A stretch of DNA of 62,064 nucleotides from positions 1 through 62,064 of the forward strand of contig JABDEZ010000004.1 of assembly GCA_013286835.1 (NCBI GenBank). The letters run 5' to 3'. The DNA comes from Bacteroidota bacterium. GTDB lineage: Bacteria; Bacteroidota; Bacteroidia; Chitinophagales; Chitinophagaceae. A program made the position numbers and the translations under genes. Positions 34,959 through 44,611 of the stretch are shown here, piece after piece. The stretch's first letter is position 1; the number at the start of each line of letters is the position of its first letter. The notes below the pieces were generated by a model. It saw only the letters and a list, made by a program, of their open reading frames with translations, made no database searches and was not told the DNA's origin.

Positions 34959-37295
34959 ATGGAGCTGGGCATGAATATGATCAAGGAGCGGAAGAGGCCA
35001 TTAAAACGTATTGCGATAGCCATATTGGGGTTGGTCCTATTGTTTTTTCTGATGGACTTTTTGTTCCCGGTGAATACCAACATAGAGTACTCTCCTGTAA
35101 TCGAGGCCAGAGATGGGTCTGTTTTGCATTCTTACCTTACTCATGACCAGCAATGGCGAATGAACACCCGGCTGGACGAAATAACGCCAGAACTGCGAAA
35201 AGCCATTATTTACAAAGAAGATAAGCACTTCTATCATCACCCTGGTATTGATCCGTTAGCAATTGCCAGAGCTATTGGCCGTAACCTGTTCCATAAGAAA
35301 CGTACATCAGGGGCATCTACCATTACTATGCAGGTAGCAAGGATGCTTGAACCTAAGAGTCGTACCTATGTAAACAAAGTGATAGAAATGTTTCGTGCAT
35401 TGCAGCTTGAAGTTCATCATAATAAGGACCAGATATTACAATTATATCTGAACCTCGTACCATATGGCTCTAACATACAAGGTGTAAAGGCTGCCTCTAT
35501 ATTATATCTTGATAAGTCGCCAGGGCAATTATCACTGGCCGAGCTAACTGCGCTTAGCATCATACCTAACCGTCCTAATTCATTAGTAATAGGCAGGGAC
35601 AACCACTACATCGTAAAGGAGCGTAACAAATGGCTATACCGTTTTCAAAAAGACAAGATCTTCTCTCCGGACATTATCGATGATGCGCTTGCTGAACCAT
35701 TGACGGCATACCGTCATTTTGCTCCAAGTGACGTTCCACAGTTTGCTAATAGGTTACGGAAACACTACCCCCAAGGTGTGGAGATCAGAACCGCTATCGA
35801 CAAGACAGTTCAGGCAAAAGCTCAAGACATTGCCAGTAATTACATGGCGGCATTGAGGCTGCACCACATCAATAATGCGGCGGTACTTATTGTGGATAAC
35901 AAAACACATGAAGTATGCACGTATATTGGTTCGGCAGATTTTAAAGACAAGTTGAACCACGGACAAGTAGATGGGATATCCGCGGTCCGGTCACCAGGCA
36001 GCACATTAAAACCTTTACTGTATGGTCTGTCTTTTGATAAAGGGTACATCACCCCAAGAACGATCATTGCTGATGTTCCGGTAAACTTCAATGGCTATAT
36101 GCCTGAGAACTATGACATGGCATTTAGGGGGAATGTTACGGCAGAGGAGGCATTACGCTTGTCTTTGAATATACCTGCAGTAAAATTGCTCGACCATATG
36201 GGAACAGAAACATTTGTTCATATCCTTGGTGACGCGGGTTTTAGATCCATCGCTCCTAAAAAAAGAAAGGCCGGCCTTTCTATGATATTAGGTGGCTGTG
36301 GTGTAAAGCTTGAGGAATTGGTCGAGCTATATAGTTCATTTGCTAATAATGGCAATCATTACCCATTGATATGGACGAAGGATGATAGTCTGGCCAGGAC
36401 CGGATCAAAAGGCAATACCATTTTGTCAACGCAAGCCAGTTACATGCTCACATCGATCCTGGCCGAATTGCATCGGCCTGACCTGCCAAATCTTGCTGAT
36501 CAGGCTAGCGGCGTACCCAATATAGCATGGAAGACAGGAACATCCTATGGCCGCAAAGACGCATGGAGTATTGGTTACAATAAACGATATACAATAGGTG
36601 TCTGGATCGGTAATTTCTCTGGCCAAGGTGTTTCAGATCTTAGTGGCGCTGCAACTGCGACTCCATTACTTTTTGAGTTGTTCAGTGCAATAGATAGAGG
36701 CTCACGCAACGAATGGATAACAGCGCCTGATGGAGTTGGGTTCAGGTTAGTATGTGCAAAAAGCGGAAAACTGCCTAACGATTATTGCGAAGACCAGGTA
36801 ATGGACAGTTATATACCCGGAGTGTCGGCCAATGAGCGTTGTGAACATTTGAAAAAGGTGTGGTTATCTGCTGATGGAAAATGTTCCTATTGTACATCTT
36901 GCTTGCCTGCCAGCGGATATATCACAAGGATGGTCCCGAACATACCAGCTGACCTGGCAGCTTACTACAATATGAATCATACCGATTATGAAAAAGTACC
37001 TGCACACAATCCCGCATGTACCAGAATATTAGATGGGCTACCCCCAGTCATAAACTCCCTTACAAATGGCATGACATACCTTATTATGGATAAAGGCAAA
37101 CAACAATTGCAGCTCTCTTGCACAACCGAAAATGATGTGCATACTGTGTACTGGTACGTCAACAACAAATACTATGCAAACACCAAGGTCAATGACAAGA
37201 CATTCTTCATTCCTACAACCCCAAAACTTAAAATATCTTGTACTGATGATAAAGGAAGAAATGCGAACATTGAAATAAATATAAAATTCCTATAA
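34959..37295 (+). CDS. pbpC: Penicillin-binding protein 1C
   Basis: A 778-residue bifunctional murein synthase. TM helix ~17-35; glycosyltransferase domain with catalytic E87 in YKEDKHFYHHPGID and the SGASTITMQVARML and YLNLVPYG motifs; transpeptidase domain with S348-x-x-K351 (SPGSTLKP), SLN (~406) and K525-T-G. The C-terminal ~90 residues are the BiPBP_C domain, with a Cys-rich segment (CSYCTSC) just before. The start at 34959 abuts the upstream stop; Met5 or Met7 (34971/34977), preceded by a GGAG, may be the real start. Function: polymerises and crosslinks peptidoglycan in association with the alpha-2-macroglobulin. Confidence 0.93.
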   Translation: MELGMNMIKERKRPLKRIAIAILGLVLLFFLMDFLFPVNTNIEYSPVIEARDGSVLHSYLTHDQQWRMNTRLDEITPELRKAIIYKEDKHFYHHPGIDPLAIARAIGRNLFHKKRTSGASTITMQVARMLEPKSRTYVNKVIEMFRALQLEVHHNKDQILQLYLNLVPYGSNIQGVKAASILYLDKSPGQLSLAELTALSIIPNRPNSLVIGRDNHYIVKERNKWLYRFQKDKIFSPDIIDDALAEPLTAYRHFAPSDVPQFANRLRKHYPQGVEIRTAIDKTVQAKAQDIASNYMAALRLHHINNAAVLIVDNKTHEVCTYIGSADFKDKLNHGQVDGISAVRSPGSTLKPLLYGLSFDKGYITPRTIIADVPVNFNGYMPENYDMAFRGNVTAEEALRLSLNIPAVKLLDHMGTETFVHILGDAGFRSIAPKKRKAGLSMILGGCGVKLEELVELYSSFANNGNHYPLIWTKDDSLARTGSKGNTILSTQASYMLTSILAELHRPDLPNLADQASGVPNIAWKTGTSYGRKDAWSIGYNKRYTIGVWIGNFSGQGVSDLSGAATATPLLFELFSAIDRGSRNEWITAPDGVGFRLVCAKSGKLPNDYCEDQVMDSYIPGVSANERCEHLKKVWLSADGKCSYCTSCLPASGYITRMVPNIPADLAAYYNMNHTDYEKVPAHNPACTRILDGLPPVINSLTNGMTYLIMDKGKQQLQLSCTTENDVHTVYWYVNNKYYANTKVNDKTFFIPTTPKLKISCTDDKGRNANIEINIKFL

Positions 37296-37350
37296 TTTGC
37301 GACAGATAGACACGTAATCTAAATTATTGTTGGAGCCAATATTTGCATTT

Positions 37351-37394
37351 TTTTCTATTATGCGATTTCAATATTGTAAACACATCAGGTAAAT
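37351..37394 (+). repeat. 44-bp imperfect direct repeat, right copy
   Basis: Partner of 29365-29408. It lies in the gap between pbpC and the convergent T9SS gene. Confidence 0.5.
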
Positions 37395-37395
37395 T

Positions 37396-39012
37396 CTATT
37401 GTTTCACGAATTTCCGAATTTCAGTGCCATTGATCTTTATAAAATAAACGCCTGGAGGAAAGCTCGCAATATTGAGGCGGGCCGATTCTTTATCAGAGTT
37501 CTCGCTGTACACGATGCAACCCGTCAAATTGTAAATTGACAGACTCTTTATTTTCCAATTAGCAGAAACTACGAGTTCTGACGCAGCTGGATTAGGATAA
37601 ATATTTATCTCTAGTGCAGGCACATTGACAGAATTCACCTCTTCATTGATATAGAACGGTTGAGAAACTCCCAGGCAACCATTGCTATCTGTCACCATAA
37701 CGTTGTATCGTCCGTAGGTAATGGGAGTATAAACATAATTGGTGGCTCCTGAAATAATGTAGCCATTCAGAAGCCATTGATAAGTTACAAAAGTCGGTGT
37801 GGTACTAAATATAGATGCTGAAAATGAAATTGGAGGCGTGGGTAAAGGCACGACGAAAACCTGTTGAGAAACGACTGCTGTACCGCACGTATTTGAAACA
37901 GAATAGGTAATCGTATCAACGCCAGATCTATATCCTATAATTGTGTCATTGAATGCAAAAGCATTGCCATTATCTGCATGCCAGATACCTCCGGAAACAG
38001 AGTCAGCCAGGATGATCGTCGAACCCATACATACTTTTGAGGTGCCAGTAATGACACCTGCATTCGGTAAAGTATCTATCGTAATCCTTTTGCTGACGGT
38101 TGCTGTATTGCCACAGGTGTTGGTAACCGTATAAATGATTGTATCTGTTCCTGAGTTTACAGCGGTAACAACACCGCCCAAGATAGTTGCATTCCCGTTG
38201 CTCGCACGCCAGGCACCAGTTGTGACAGAGTCTGTAAGTGTTACAGTTGTGCCTTGACATAACGTTGATTGCCCCAATATTGTTCCTGCGTTAGCGGCTG
38301 GATTTATTTCGATGATCTTACTGGCCACAGAAGTAGCACAACCGTTTGACACTGTGTACATTATTGTATCAATCCCTGTAGATGCACCAGTGACAACAAC
38401 TGTATGCCTATTTGGAGAAAATGTTGCATGCCCATTTGAAGCACTCCATGTACCATTTAAAGCGGAAGAATTGGTGAGTGTGTCCGAAGATAACAGACAA
38501 GTTGAAGATAAGCCTGTAATTGTGCCTGAGTCAGGTAATGCAATGCTCGGTATCCTTGTTACTACGAACCATATATTTTTTGAGTAAGAGGTGGCGTTAT
38601 CTTTTAGAAGTATTTCCATCCAGTAAGTACCTGCAGTGGTCGTGGTACTCATATACATACTGAGATAGAATAAAGGAGAGGTCGTTGATGAGTATGTAGT
38701 AGTTTGTGTTGATCCGGTACTGCCGTTCCATAGTGAATAGCCCCCGTTAGAATATCCGAGATAATTATCAGTTACCCCAAAAACACTGGGAGCATACCAA
38801 TCGGCTGGGAAATTTGATGCTATAACAGTCCAGCTTATGTTTACACCAGCTGGTGATACAGAGTGTATGGTGTCTAAAAGGTTGCCGGTCGGACAAAGGT
38901 TCACATTCGCGAAAACTGTGTCTGCTTCAGTAGTAAAGGTTTGGCCATTGCTGTTTTTGAAGCTTAAAAAAAATAAGATAAAAACAAGGGTATAGCGTTT
39001 GGGTAGGGTCAT
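37396..39012 (-). CDS. Secreted T9SS protein with tandem ~80-residue repeats
   Basis: From the Met at 39012 the product has 538 residues with signal peptide (PKRYTLVFILFFLSFKNSNGQ). The upstream in-frame extension to 39090 precedes that leader and is not used. After an N-terminal domain come three repeats of ~80 residues sharing the frame G.I.G.S..C.G....L.DSV..G.W.A.NGNA......G...G.DTI.Y.V.N.CG, typical of adhesin-like beta modules in this phylum. A PKD-like stretch and a type A sorting domain close the protein (IYPNPAASELVVSAN...GVYFIKINGTEIRKFVKQ). Probably a surface adhesin or matrix protein. Confidence 0.85.
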   Translation of the reverse strand: MTLPKRYTLVFILFFLSFKNSNGQTFTTEADTVFANVNLCPTGNLLDTIHSVSPAGVNISWTVIASNFPADWYAPSVFGVTDNYLGYSNGGYSLWNGSTGSTQTTTYSSTTSPLFYLSMYMSTTTTAGTYWMEILLKDNATSYSKNIWFVVTRIPSIALPDSGTITGLSSTCLLSSDTLTNSSALNGTWSASNGHATFSPNRHTVVVTGASTGIDTIMYTVSNGCATSVASKIIEINPAANAGTILGQSTLCQGTTVTLTDSVTTGAWRASNGNATILGGVVTAVNSGTDTIIYTVTNTCGNTATVSKRITIDTLPNAGVITGTSKVCMGSTIILADSVSGGIWHADNGNAFAFNDTIIGYRSGVDTITYSVSNTCGTAVVSQQVFVVPLPTPPISFSASIFSTTPTFVTYQWLLNGYIISGATNYVYTPITYGRYNVMVTDSNGCLGVSQPFYINEEVNSVNVPALEINIYPNPAASELVVSANWKIKSLSIYNLTGCIVYSENSDKESARLNIASFPPGVYFIKINGTEIRKFVKQ

Positions 39013-39422
39013 GCTTTTTTCGGCAAATGTACATGAATGCATATTCAAAGTGATGCAACATATAAATATTGACACGAAGACATTAAACATTTTTAATTAG
39101 TCAATTCTGACTCCATGGGCCTAAAGACAATTTTGGTGATAAGGTATCTATTAATGGGGCATGTGTTTGTTGTAAGCAGTTTATACACATGACAGATTTG
39201 GAATTGGCCAGCATGCTCCAAAATGCACTAGACAACTATCTCTGTTTCTCTATTCGATGGCCGTATAAACATCACAGGCAACCTTTAAACCTGAATGGAC
39301 ATTCCTAAACATTGAATTTACAGTCTGTAATATATAATATACTCTTGCATTGTCAAGCGTATTTTTCCCGTATTTTATTTTAGATGTTATTTATACGTTT
39401 GTTATTCAATAAAATACTTTTT
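39013..39422. other. 410-bp stretch without a supported gene
   Basis: Only a start-less 66-codon frame (about 39108-39305; includes CVCCKQF and a later Met at 39190) is seen. It may be a gene remnant but is not convincing. No hairpin or repeat stands out. Confidence 0.4.
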
Positions 39423-39608
39423 ATGAAAGTTCTAATGTTTATGTTGGTATTTATTGCATGCGCAACAACAATGTCTGCACAGCATTATTCAGGTAGCCAT
39501 CACACCAGTAGCCATGGTGGTACTTATTCGGGCGGGCATGGCAGTTCACACAGGGGTGGTACTTACCATCAAAGCAATGGCGCACATCATTATGGGCATC
39601 ACAAATAG
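39423..39608 (+). CDS. Tiny secreted His/Gly/Ser-rich protein
   Basis: From the Met at 39423 the product has 61 residues: a signal peptide (KVLMFMLVFIACATTMSA), then a ~40-residue tail made of His, Gly and Ser with Tyr (SGSHHTSSHGGTYSGGHGSS), ending HHYGHHK. The tail repeats short SH/GG units and could bind metal ions such as Cu, Ni or Zn. The longer reading from 39384 adds residues before the leader and is not preferred. It is followed 66 bp later by another small exported His-containing protein. Confidence 0.6.
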   Translation: MKVLMFMLVFIACATTMSAQHYSGSHHTSSHGGTYSGGHGSSHRGGTYHQSNGAHHYGHHK

Positions 39609-39674
39609 TATATAACTATCACTATGAAAACACTTTTAAGTCGCAATATCTATTTGGCTCTTAAATAAAATGGA

Positions 39675-39935
39675 ATGAAAAAAATAGTATCCGGGCTACT
39701 GCTTCTTTGCTTGACAATATCCATGCAGGCCCAAGAAGTAAAAAAAGTGGTACATCATAAGTCACACCATGTACAGACACAGCCTATGGTGTATATATGT
39801 AATTCAGGCAGTGCATATGCATATCATAGCAGTAACGGGTGTCATGGCCTTGGAAGATGTCGTCACACCATTAGTCGGGTAACACTTTCAGAGGCAAAAA
39901 ATGAGGGATACAGAGCATGTAAAATCTGTTATTGA
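39675..39935 (+). CDS. Small secreted Cys/His protein
   Basis: An 86-residue exported protein: signal peptide (KKIVSGLLLLCLTISMQAQ), a His-rich linker (VVHHKSHHVQTQ) and a conserved-looking core (VYICNSGSAYAYHSSNGCHGLGRC...ISRVTLSEAKNEGYRACKICY). The order C...YH....C..L..C...A...GY..C..C matches a small-protein type seen widely in Bacteroidota and resembles an Ada-like metal-binding knuckle. It could bind zinc in the periplasm. Same orientation as the tiny His-rich gene upstream and the membrane protein gene 35 bp downstream. Confidence 0.7.
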   Translation: MKKIVSGLLLLCLTISMQAQEVKKVVHHKSHHVQTQPMVYICNSGSAYAYHSSNGCHGLGRCRHTISRVTLSEAKNEGYRACKICY

Positions 39936-39970
39936 TAAAATTGACGGAACATTCTTAACAGCATAAGAAT

Positions 39971-41239
39971 ATGAGCAATAGTAAAAGAATATATGCAATC
40001 GTCTTATGGGCAATATTATTATTGCTAAGTACCTTCCTGTTATTTCAACAATTAAATAGAAATGTTATTTCATTCGACAGGATCGAAGATTTTAAAGATC
40101 CGCAACAAATAATAAGAGAAAAGCTTGAATGGTTAACCCAAAAAAAGGATGTTAAAGGAAAACAAGAACTACTAATGACCTTTACTGATTCTATAACCAA
40201 TAAGCAAACTGAGCTGTATGTTTCAGAAGGTAAGATAGATTCTTTCGAAATCAATCCATCCGGAATTTGGAAACCGATATTGAAAGGGCAAGTTGCGATG
40301 CTAGTCAATTCCCCGGATGAATATTATGATTGCGATGTGACACAATCTGCAATAAGCTATTATGCCTGTAAAGGGTGTAACATTAAATCCGTGGCTTCTC
40401 CTATACCACCTGGGAATGTTTCCATTGATCGATGTTACGGCAGTCTTCACAAAAACGGATATTTGACCTATGTTGCCAATGCAGTCGTTGTAAATTTTCA
40501 ATATTATGATGGCTTTATTAAAAAATCTTCCCTTTTACAAGGTTATGATTTTGCACAGCAGCTTTGGCAGATAAATGCCTGCAAAGCAATTAACAATGTA
40601 TTTGACAGATATGACGCTGAATTTAAGGACAATAGATCAGGGTGGTGGGGAAATGACCATAATCGTCCAACTCCGGAAATATGGATATTCCCTGCTATTG
40701 GAACGAACCATGGAGGATTGCCAGCCAATGTTTTTTATGATGCTTTCTTTGCGAAACTCGACTCTCAAATATTAAAGCATAAACTTTTACCGACAAAGAT
40801 CTTTTTAAATGTTTATAGGGATAATCTTCCTGATGAGCGTATCTATAATTCTATCTATTCAAATGCTCTTAATATTTATCAAAATTTAAGTGGTGTGAAT
40901 CTTCAAAAATATTTGTCGGAATGGATGGAGATCATAGGAATTATATGCGCTATCCTATTGTCAGTATTGTTCATTAATTTTTTTATCAAAAAAGAGATTT
41001 TGGCCTATTCTAAAGAAACACTTGATAAACGGTTGATAATACTAACAATTGGACATGCTTTAATGGCATATGGTTTTATAAAATCTTTAGAAAAAATATC
41101 TTTTATAAATTCATTCTTTCATGATGAATCATCCATAATTCTACCCTTTATAATTGGGTTTATTTCCCTTCCGTTGTCGTTTATTATTCCTTTAGCAAAA
41201 AAAACAGTTGACTCAGATAAATCTAAAGCTGCCGAATAG
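39971..41239 (+). CDS. Membrane protein of unknown function
   Basis: A 422-residue protein with an N-terminal membrane anchor (~8-26), a ~290-residue extracytoplasmic domain containing Cys pairs (YDCDVTQSAISYYACKGCN) and a WQINAC segment, and three C-terminal membrane helices at about 320-338, 360-375 and 393-412. I do not recognise the family. The next gene, an amidohydrolase, starts 24 bp later, suggesting co-expression. A transport, sensing or scaffold role is possible. Confidence 0.6.
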   Translation: MSNSKRIYAIVLWAILLLLSTFLLFQQLNRNVISFDRIEDFKDPQQIIREKLEWLTQKKDVKGKQELLMTFTDSITNKQTELYVSEGKIDSFEINPSGIWKPILKGQVAMLVNSPDEYYDCDVTQSAISYYACKGCNIKSVASPIPPGNVSIDRCYGSLHKNGYLTYVANAVVVNFQYYDGFIKKSSLLQGYDFAQQLWQINACKAINNVFDRYDAEFKDNRSGWWGNDHNRPTPEIWIFPAIGTNHGGLPANVFYDAFFAKLDSQILKHKLLPTKIFLNVYRDNLPDERIYNSIYSNALNIYQNLSGVNLQKYLSEWMEIIGIICAILLSVLFINFFIKKEILAYSKETLDKRLIILTIGHALMAYGFIKSLEKISFINSFFHDESSIILPFIIGFISLPLSFIIPLAKKTVDSDKSKAAE

Positions 41240-41263
41240 ATCATACCAATATAGCGCAATAAA

Positions 41264-42529
41264 ATGATAAAGACTCCCTTCATAATTAATTCTCATACAC
41301 ATTGTTTCACAATTGAGCACGTGCCTAATAAGTTTACCAAAACGCTGACATGGTTTAGCTGGTTACTAACGATCAAATGGATTATTAAGCACAAATTCAT
41401 TAGATGGGTAATAAACTTTTTAAATAAGGCTAGTATAAAAACAGCATTGGGTTGGATTGCGCCTTCGTTTTTAAAATCATTACCGCGTCTCTTAAATTTT
41501 GCTGAGTTCTATAATATAACAACCCAAGAAAAATTAATCAAGGAACTACAGAGTTATTATCCTACTAACACTAAGTTTGTACTTTTAACTATGGACATGG
41601 AGTATATGTCAGCAGGATTGCCGATAAAAAAATTCCAAGCTCAAATAGATGAGCTTGCCAGGCTAAAAAGAAATCCCGACTATAAACACATCATATATCC
41701 TTTTGTATTTGCCGATCCTCGGAGGCCTGATATTACTAGTATTGTTATAACAAGACTAGAAGACACTGAGGCCCCATTTCAGGGTATTAAATTATATCCC
41801 GCACTTGGCTATTACCCGTTTGACATTAGGCTCAAAGAAATCTATTCTCATGCTTTAGAAAATGAAACGCCAATTATCACCCATTGCATTCGGGGTGCTG
41901 TATACTATCGTGGGAAGAAATCGGATAACTATACATACATTGTTCATCCATACACTGAAAAGGAATTACCTTTTAAAAAGCCCGTCGATTTTACGGTCAA
42001 TTTTACCCACCCATATAATTATGAGTGTTTATTAAATCCCCAAATACTTCGTTCACTTTGGAATGATCCTGAAATCGACTTGAGCAACTTAAAATTATGC
42101 TTAGGTCATTTTGGCGGTGAAGATGAGTGGCTAAAATATATACAAGATAGTTGGCGCCCAGACAAATATTTAACTACAACTGTTGATGAGTGCCTGGATG
42201 TCAAAAAGAATGTTTGGTACGATGAAACTTCACCTGATAAAAAAGCATACAGCTGGTTTTCTATTATTTGTGAATTAATAAGGAAGTATCCAAATGTTTA
42301 CGCAGACATAAGTTATATGCTTTGTGAAGAACGTGTTTTGCCATTATTAAAAGTTCTACTTGAAACTGATAATCAAATTTCCCCAAAGGTGCTATTTGGA
42401 ACCGATTTTTATGTCGTTAGTAAGGCGGGTGCCGAACGTGAAATGAGCCTTTACGTAAGAGGATATTTAGGAGAAGAACTCTTCAGGAAAATAGCTTACG
42501 AAAATCCGAAGAAGTTTTTGAATATATAA
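41264..42529 (+). CDS. Amidohydrolase-family metal-dependent hydrolase
   Basis: A 421-residue TIM-barrel hydrolase of the amidohydrolase-2 type. The first strand has INSHTHCF (HxH metal ligands, residues 9-13); later strands give YPFVFADPRR, GIKLYPALGYYPF, ITHCIRG (His), LCLGHFGG (His) and FGTDFYV (catalytic Asp, ~385) in the expected order. Two inserts with aromatic residues (~17-60) are unusual and could contact membranes or lipids. Not associated with a known pathway here; its partner may be the membrane protein just upstream. Confidence 0.85.
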   Translation: MIKTPFIINSHTHCFTIEHVPNKFTKTLTWFSWLLTIKWIIKHKFIRWVINFLNKASIKTALGWIAPSFLKSLPRLLNFAEFYNITTQEKLIKELQSYYPTNTKFVLLTMDMEYMSAGLPIKKFQAQIDELARLKRNPDYKHIIYPFVFADPRRPDITSIVITRLEDTEAPFQGIKLYPALGYYPFDIRLKEIYSHALENETPIITHCIRGAVYYRGKKSDNYTYIVHPYTEKELPFKKPVDFTVNFTHPYNYECLLNPQILRSLWNDPEIDLSNLKLCLGHFGGEDEWLKYIQDSWRPDKYLTTTVDECLDVKKNVWYDETSPDKKAYSWFSIICELIRKYPNVYADISYMLCEERVLPLLKVLLETDNQISPKVLFGTDFYVVSKAGAEREMSLYVRGYLGEELFRKIAYENPKKFLNI

Positions 42530-42757
42530 TATGGCTTTTACGATTTTGTTAATTGAAATATTAGATAGTACTCTGGTTAAAATAAATCGATGAACGTTAA
42601 CCTCCGAAAAAAAGTTAACCACTCATCAGAGGATAAAAACTATGCTGTCCCGATTTATGGTAAAAGACTTTTAGCGCTAATATTCCGCTAACAACGCCCA
42701 TGAAACTTCCCAGTTCCATTTCTTCCAGCTACCCTTGCTGTATAAAAACATCGAGAT

Positions 42758-43462
42758 ATGGAACAGACAAATGAAGAAGTAGTAATTGGGTTCATCACAG
42801 CAAACCCAGATTCAACCAAAGCAACAATCAGTGAAGGCACCGACCTCAAAGGCCTGGTTCTATTCAATCTTTTAAAGAAACTGGAAAAAGAAAAAGTGGT
42901 TACAGTTGATGGCGGCGGAGCAGATGCCACTTACTCAATCAATGAAAACAACAGTGAAGAAGAACCGTTGGTTGAAGATGAGAACGATGAACAATCAGGT
43001 GACGAAGATGTAGAAGATTATGCGGATGAAGAATTTGATGAAGATGACGAAGATGAAGAAAAAGAAAATGATGATGAAAAGAATAATGAGCCTGCGAAGG
43101 ATAAGAAAGCAGCGTCAAAGCCTTCGAGTCGTGATAACTCTAAATTCAAGTTCAACGGTGAAGAGTACGGCAAAGGGCCACTTGTGAGGGCAGTGGTGGC
43201 CAAGTATGTTGAAGACAATCCGAGCATGACTTACAAGCAACTGAAAGAAGCATTTCCTGGCGATCTGCTGAAACGATTTGGTATATTCCAAGATGAAGCG
43301 ACAGCTCGTGAAATATCAGGCAAGCGTGATCGTTACTTCCTCAAAGAAACACAGCTCATCAAACTCAAGGATAAGAAAGTCGCCGTGTGTAACCAGTTCA
43401 CTGCGGCGAACATCCAACCATTCCTCAAGGTAGCCAAGGCCCTTGGATTCAAGATCAAGTAG
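42758..43462 (+). CDS. Acidic-linker protein with winged-helix-like N-terminus
   Basis: A 234-residue protein in three parts: residues 1-65 resemble a winged helix (ISEGTDLKGLVLFNLLKKLEKEKVVTVDG); ~66-115 is an extreme Asp/Glu linker; ~120-234 is a basic C-terminal domain (YGKGPLVRAVVAKYVEDNPSMTYKQLKEAFPGDLL, RYFLK, KKVAVCNQFTAANIQPFLKVAKALGFKI). I recall the same C-terminal pattern in proteins near restriction-modification loci, but no function is established to my knowledge. A strong terminator follows. It begins the defence-like island that continues to 49.7 kb. Confidence 0.6.
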   Translation: MEQTNEEVVIGFITANPDSTKATISEGTDLKGLVLFNLLKKLEKEKVVTVDGGGADATYSINENNSEEEPLVEDENDEQSGDEDVEDYADEEFDEDDEDEEKENDDEKNNEPAKDKKAASKPSSRDNSKFKFNGEEYGKGPLVRAVVAKYVEDNPSMTYKQLKEAFPGDLLKRFGIFQDEATAREISGKRDRYFLKETQLIKLKDKKVAVCNQFTAANIQPFLKVAKALGFKIK

Positions 43463-43486
43463 CGAATTATATATTTTATGTTTTAA

Positions 43487-43516
43487 AGCGGATATCGAAA
43501 GGTGTCCGCTTTTTTC
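43487..43516 (+). terminator. Rho-independent terminator
   Basis: AGCGGATATC-gaaa-GGTGTCCGCT, a 10-bp stem with two G-U pairs, followed by T6. It ends the acidic-linker gene transcript. Confidence 0.85.
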
Positions 43517-43684
43517 GTTTGTAGCTAATCTTTTTCTTATGGATCGATTAGGGGAGCCGTCGATGGGTATGAAAAAATTAGTGATTATTAATTTGGGCTG
43601 GAGAGCCATTTACAGCCACAGAGAGAAAGTTTATAACGTTATAAGAATCAGAGTCGTATCTTGTGAATATGATATATTTGCTGA

Positions 43685-44539
43685 ATGGATGCGGTTACGA
43701 AAAGAAGTATTGCGGAATTTATTTGTGGTGATGGCGAGGGTAAATATCCGATCTATCGTAGTTCGTTCTATTTAACAAGGTTCTTCCAAGAAATTGGTAT
43801 TAATGCAACCCATGACGGCACATCAAGAAATCCTTGGACGTATTCAGTCATAGAAAAACTCAGCGGGCCTGATTTACAGAAAGTCATATTGAGACTGGCT
43901 TCTCCAAAATTGTATGGCGGAGATCGAGAGAAAATTAGGACCGCCGTAAAAACACTGAATGCAATACTCGCTATTGAAGGACTGAAAGTAAACATCGTTG
44001 GCATCGAACCTCAGTTAATTAAAGAGAAGCCTAACTATGATTTTTCTGAAAAAGAAACAGAGAGAGAACTAAAGCCTCTACCCCCACCGGACTTCAACAG
44101 GTTACAACTTGAATCAGGCATTTCAGAAATCCTTCAACAAAGATGGATTGAAATACAAATTTGCATTGATCATAATGCATCAGTCAGTGCGGTAATTATG
44201 ATGGGCAGCATGCTTGAGGGATTCTTAATGGGAACGATGCAAAAGAAACCACAAGTTGCAAACTCTGCATCTAATGCTCCCAAAAAGGATGGTAGAGTAA
44301 AACACTTTGCTGACTGGACACTTAATGATATGATTGAAGTCGCCCATGAAATTGGGTGGATACAACTTGACGTGAAGAAGTTCAGCCATGCGTTACGCGA
44401 TTTCAGAAATATTATTCACCCTTATCAACAACTTGCTTATAGAACCAATCCTGACTTAGATACCTGTAAAATTTCTTGGCTGGTTGTACAAGCCGCTTGT
44501 AATGATATAGCAGGCTGGTTGAAAAAAAATGAGAATTAA
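43685..44539 (+). CDS. HEPN-type putative abortive-infection protein
   Basis: A 284-residue soluble protein. The first ~125 residues (ITKRSIAEFICG-like start, YLTRFFQEIGINATHDGTSRNPWT, LQKVILRLASP) resemble the N-terminal domain found in front of AbiJ-type HEPN proteins. Residues ~145-284 are helical with the HEPN signature: R238-DFRNII-H245 followed by PYQQ. HEPN nucleases of this type cut RNA on infection. The gene stands between the acidic-linker gene and vsr in the same direction, inside a restriction-modification neighbourhood. Assignment rests on the motif and the order of domains, so it is moderate. Confidence 0.65.
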   Translation: MDAVTKRSIAEFICGDGEGKYPIYRSSFYLTRFFQEIGINATHDGTSRNPWTYSVIEKLSGPDLQKVILRLASPKLYGGDREKIRTAVKTLNAILAIEGLKVNIVGIEPQLIKEKPNYDFSEKETERELKPLPPPDFNRLQLESGISEILQQRWIEIQICIDHNASVSAVIMMGSMLEGFLMGTMQKKPQVANSASNAPKKDGRVKHFADWTLNDMIEVAHEIGWIQLDVKKFSHALRDFRNIIHPYQQLAYRTNPDLDTCKISWLVVQAACNDIAGWLKKNEN

Positions 44540-44611
44540 CATCGTTTAAAGGAGGCGGAATTTTTACATTAGATAGACTTTCCAATATTCCAGACGTTGT
44601 AAATTTATATA

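Noticed and set aside
39108-39305. Start-less frame with CVCCKQF as a gene
   Set aside because: No start codon near the beginning, no leader and no neighbour support; kept only as a remark on the gap.
43443-43775. 110-codon plus-strand frame overlapping the HEPN gene start
   Set aside because: It covers the terminator of the preceding gene, has no family resemblance and overlaps the better HEPN frame.
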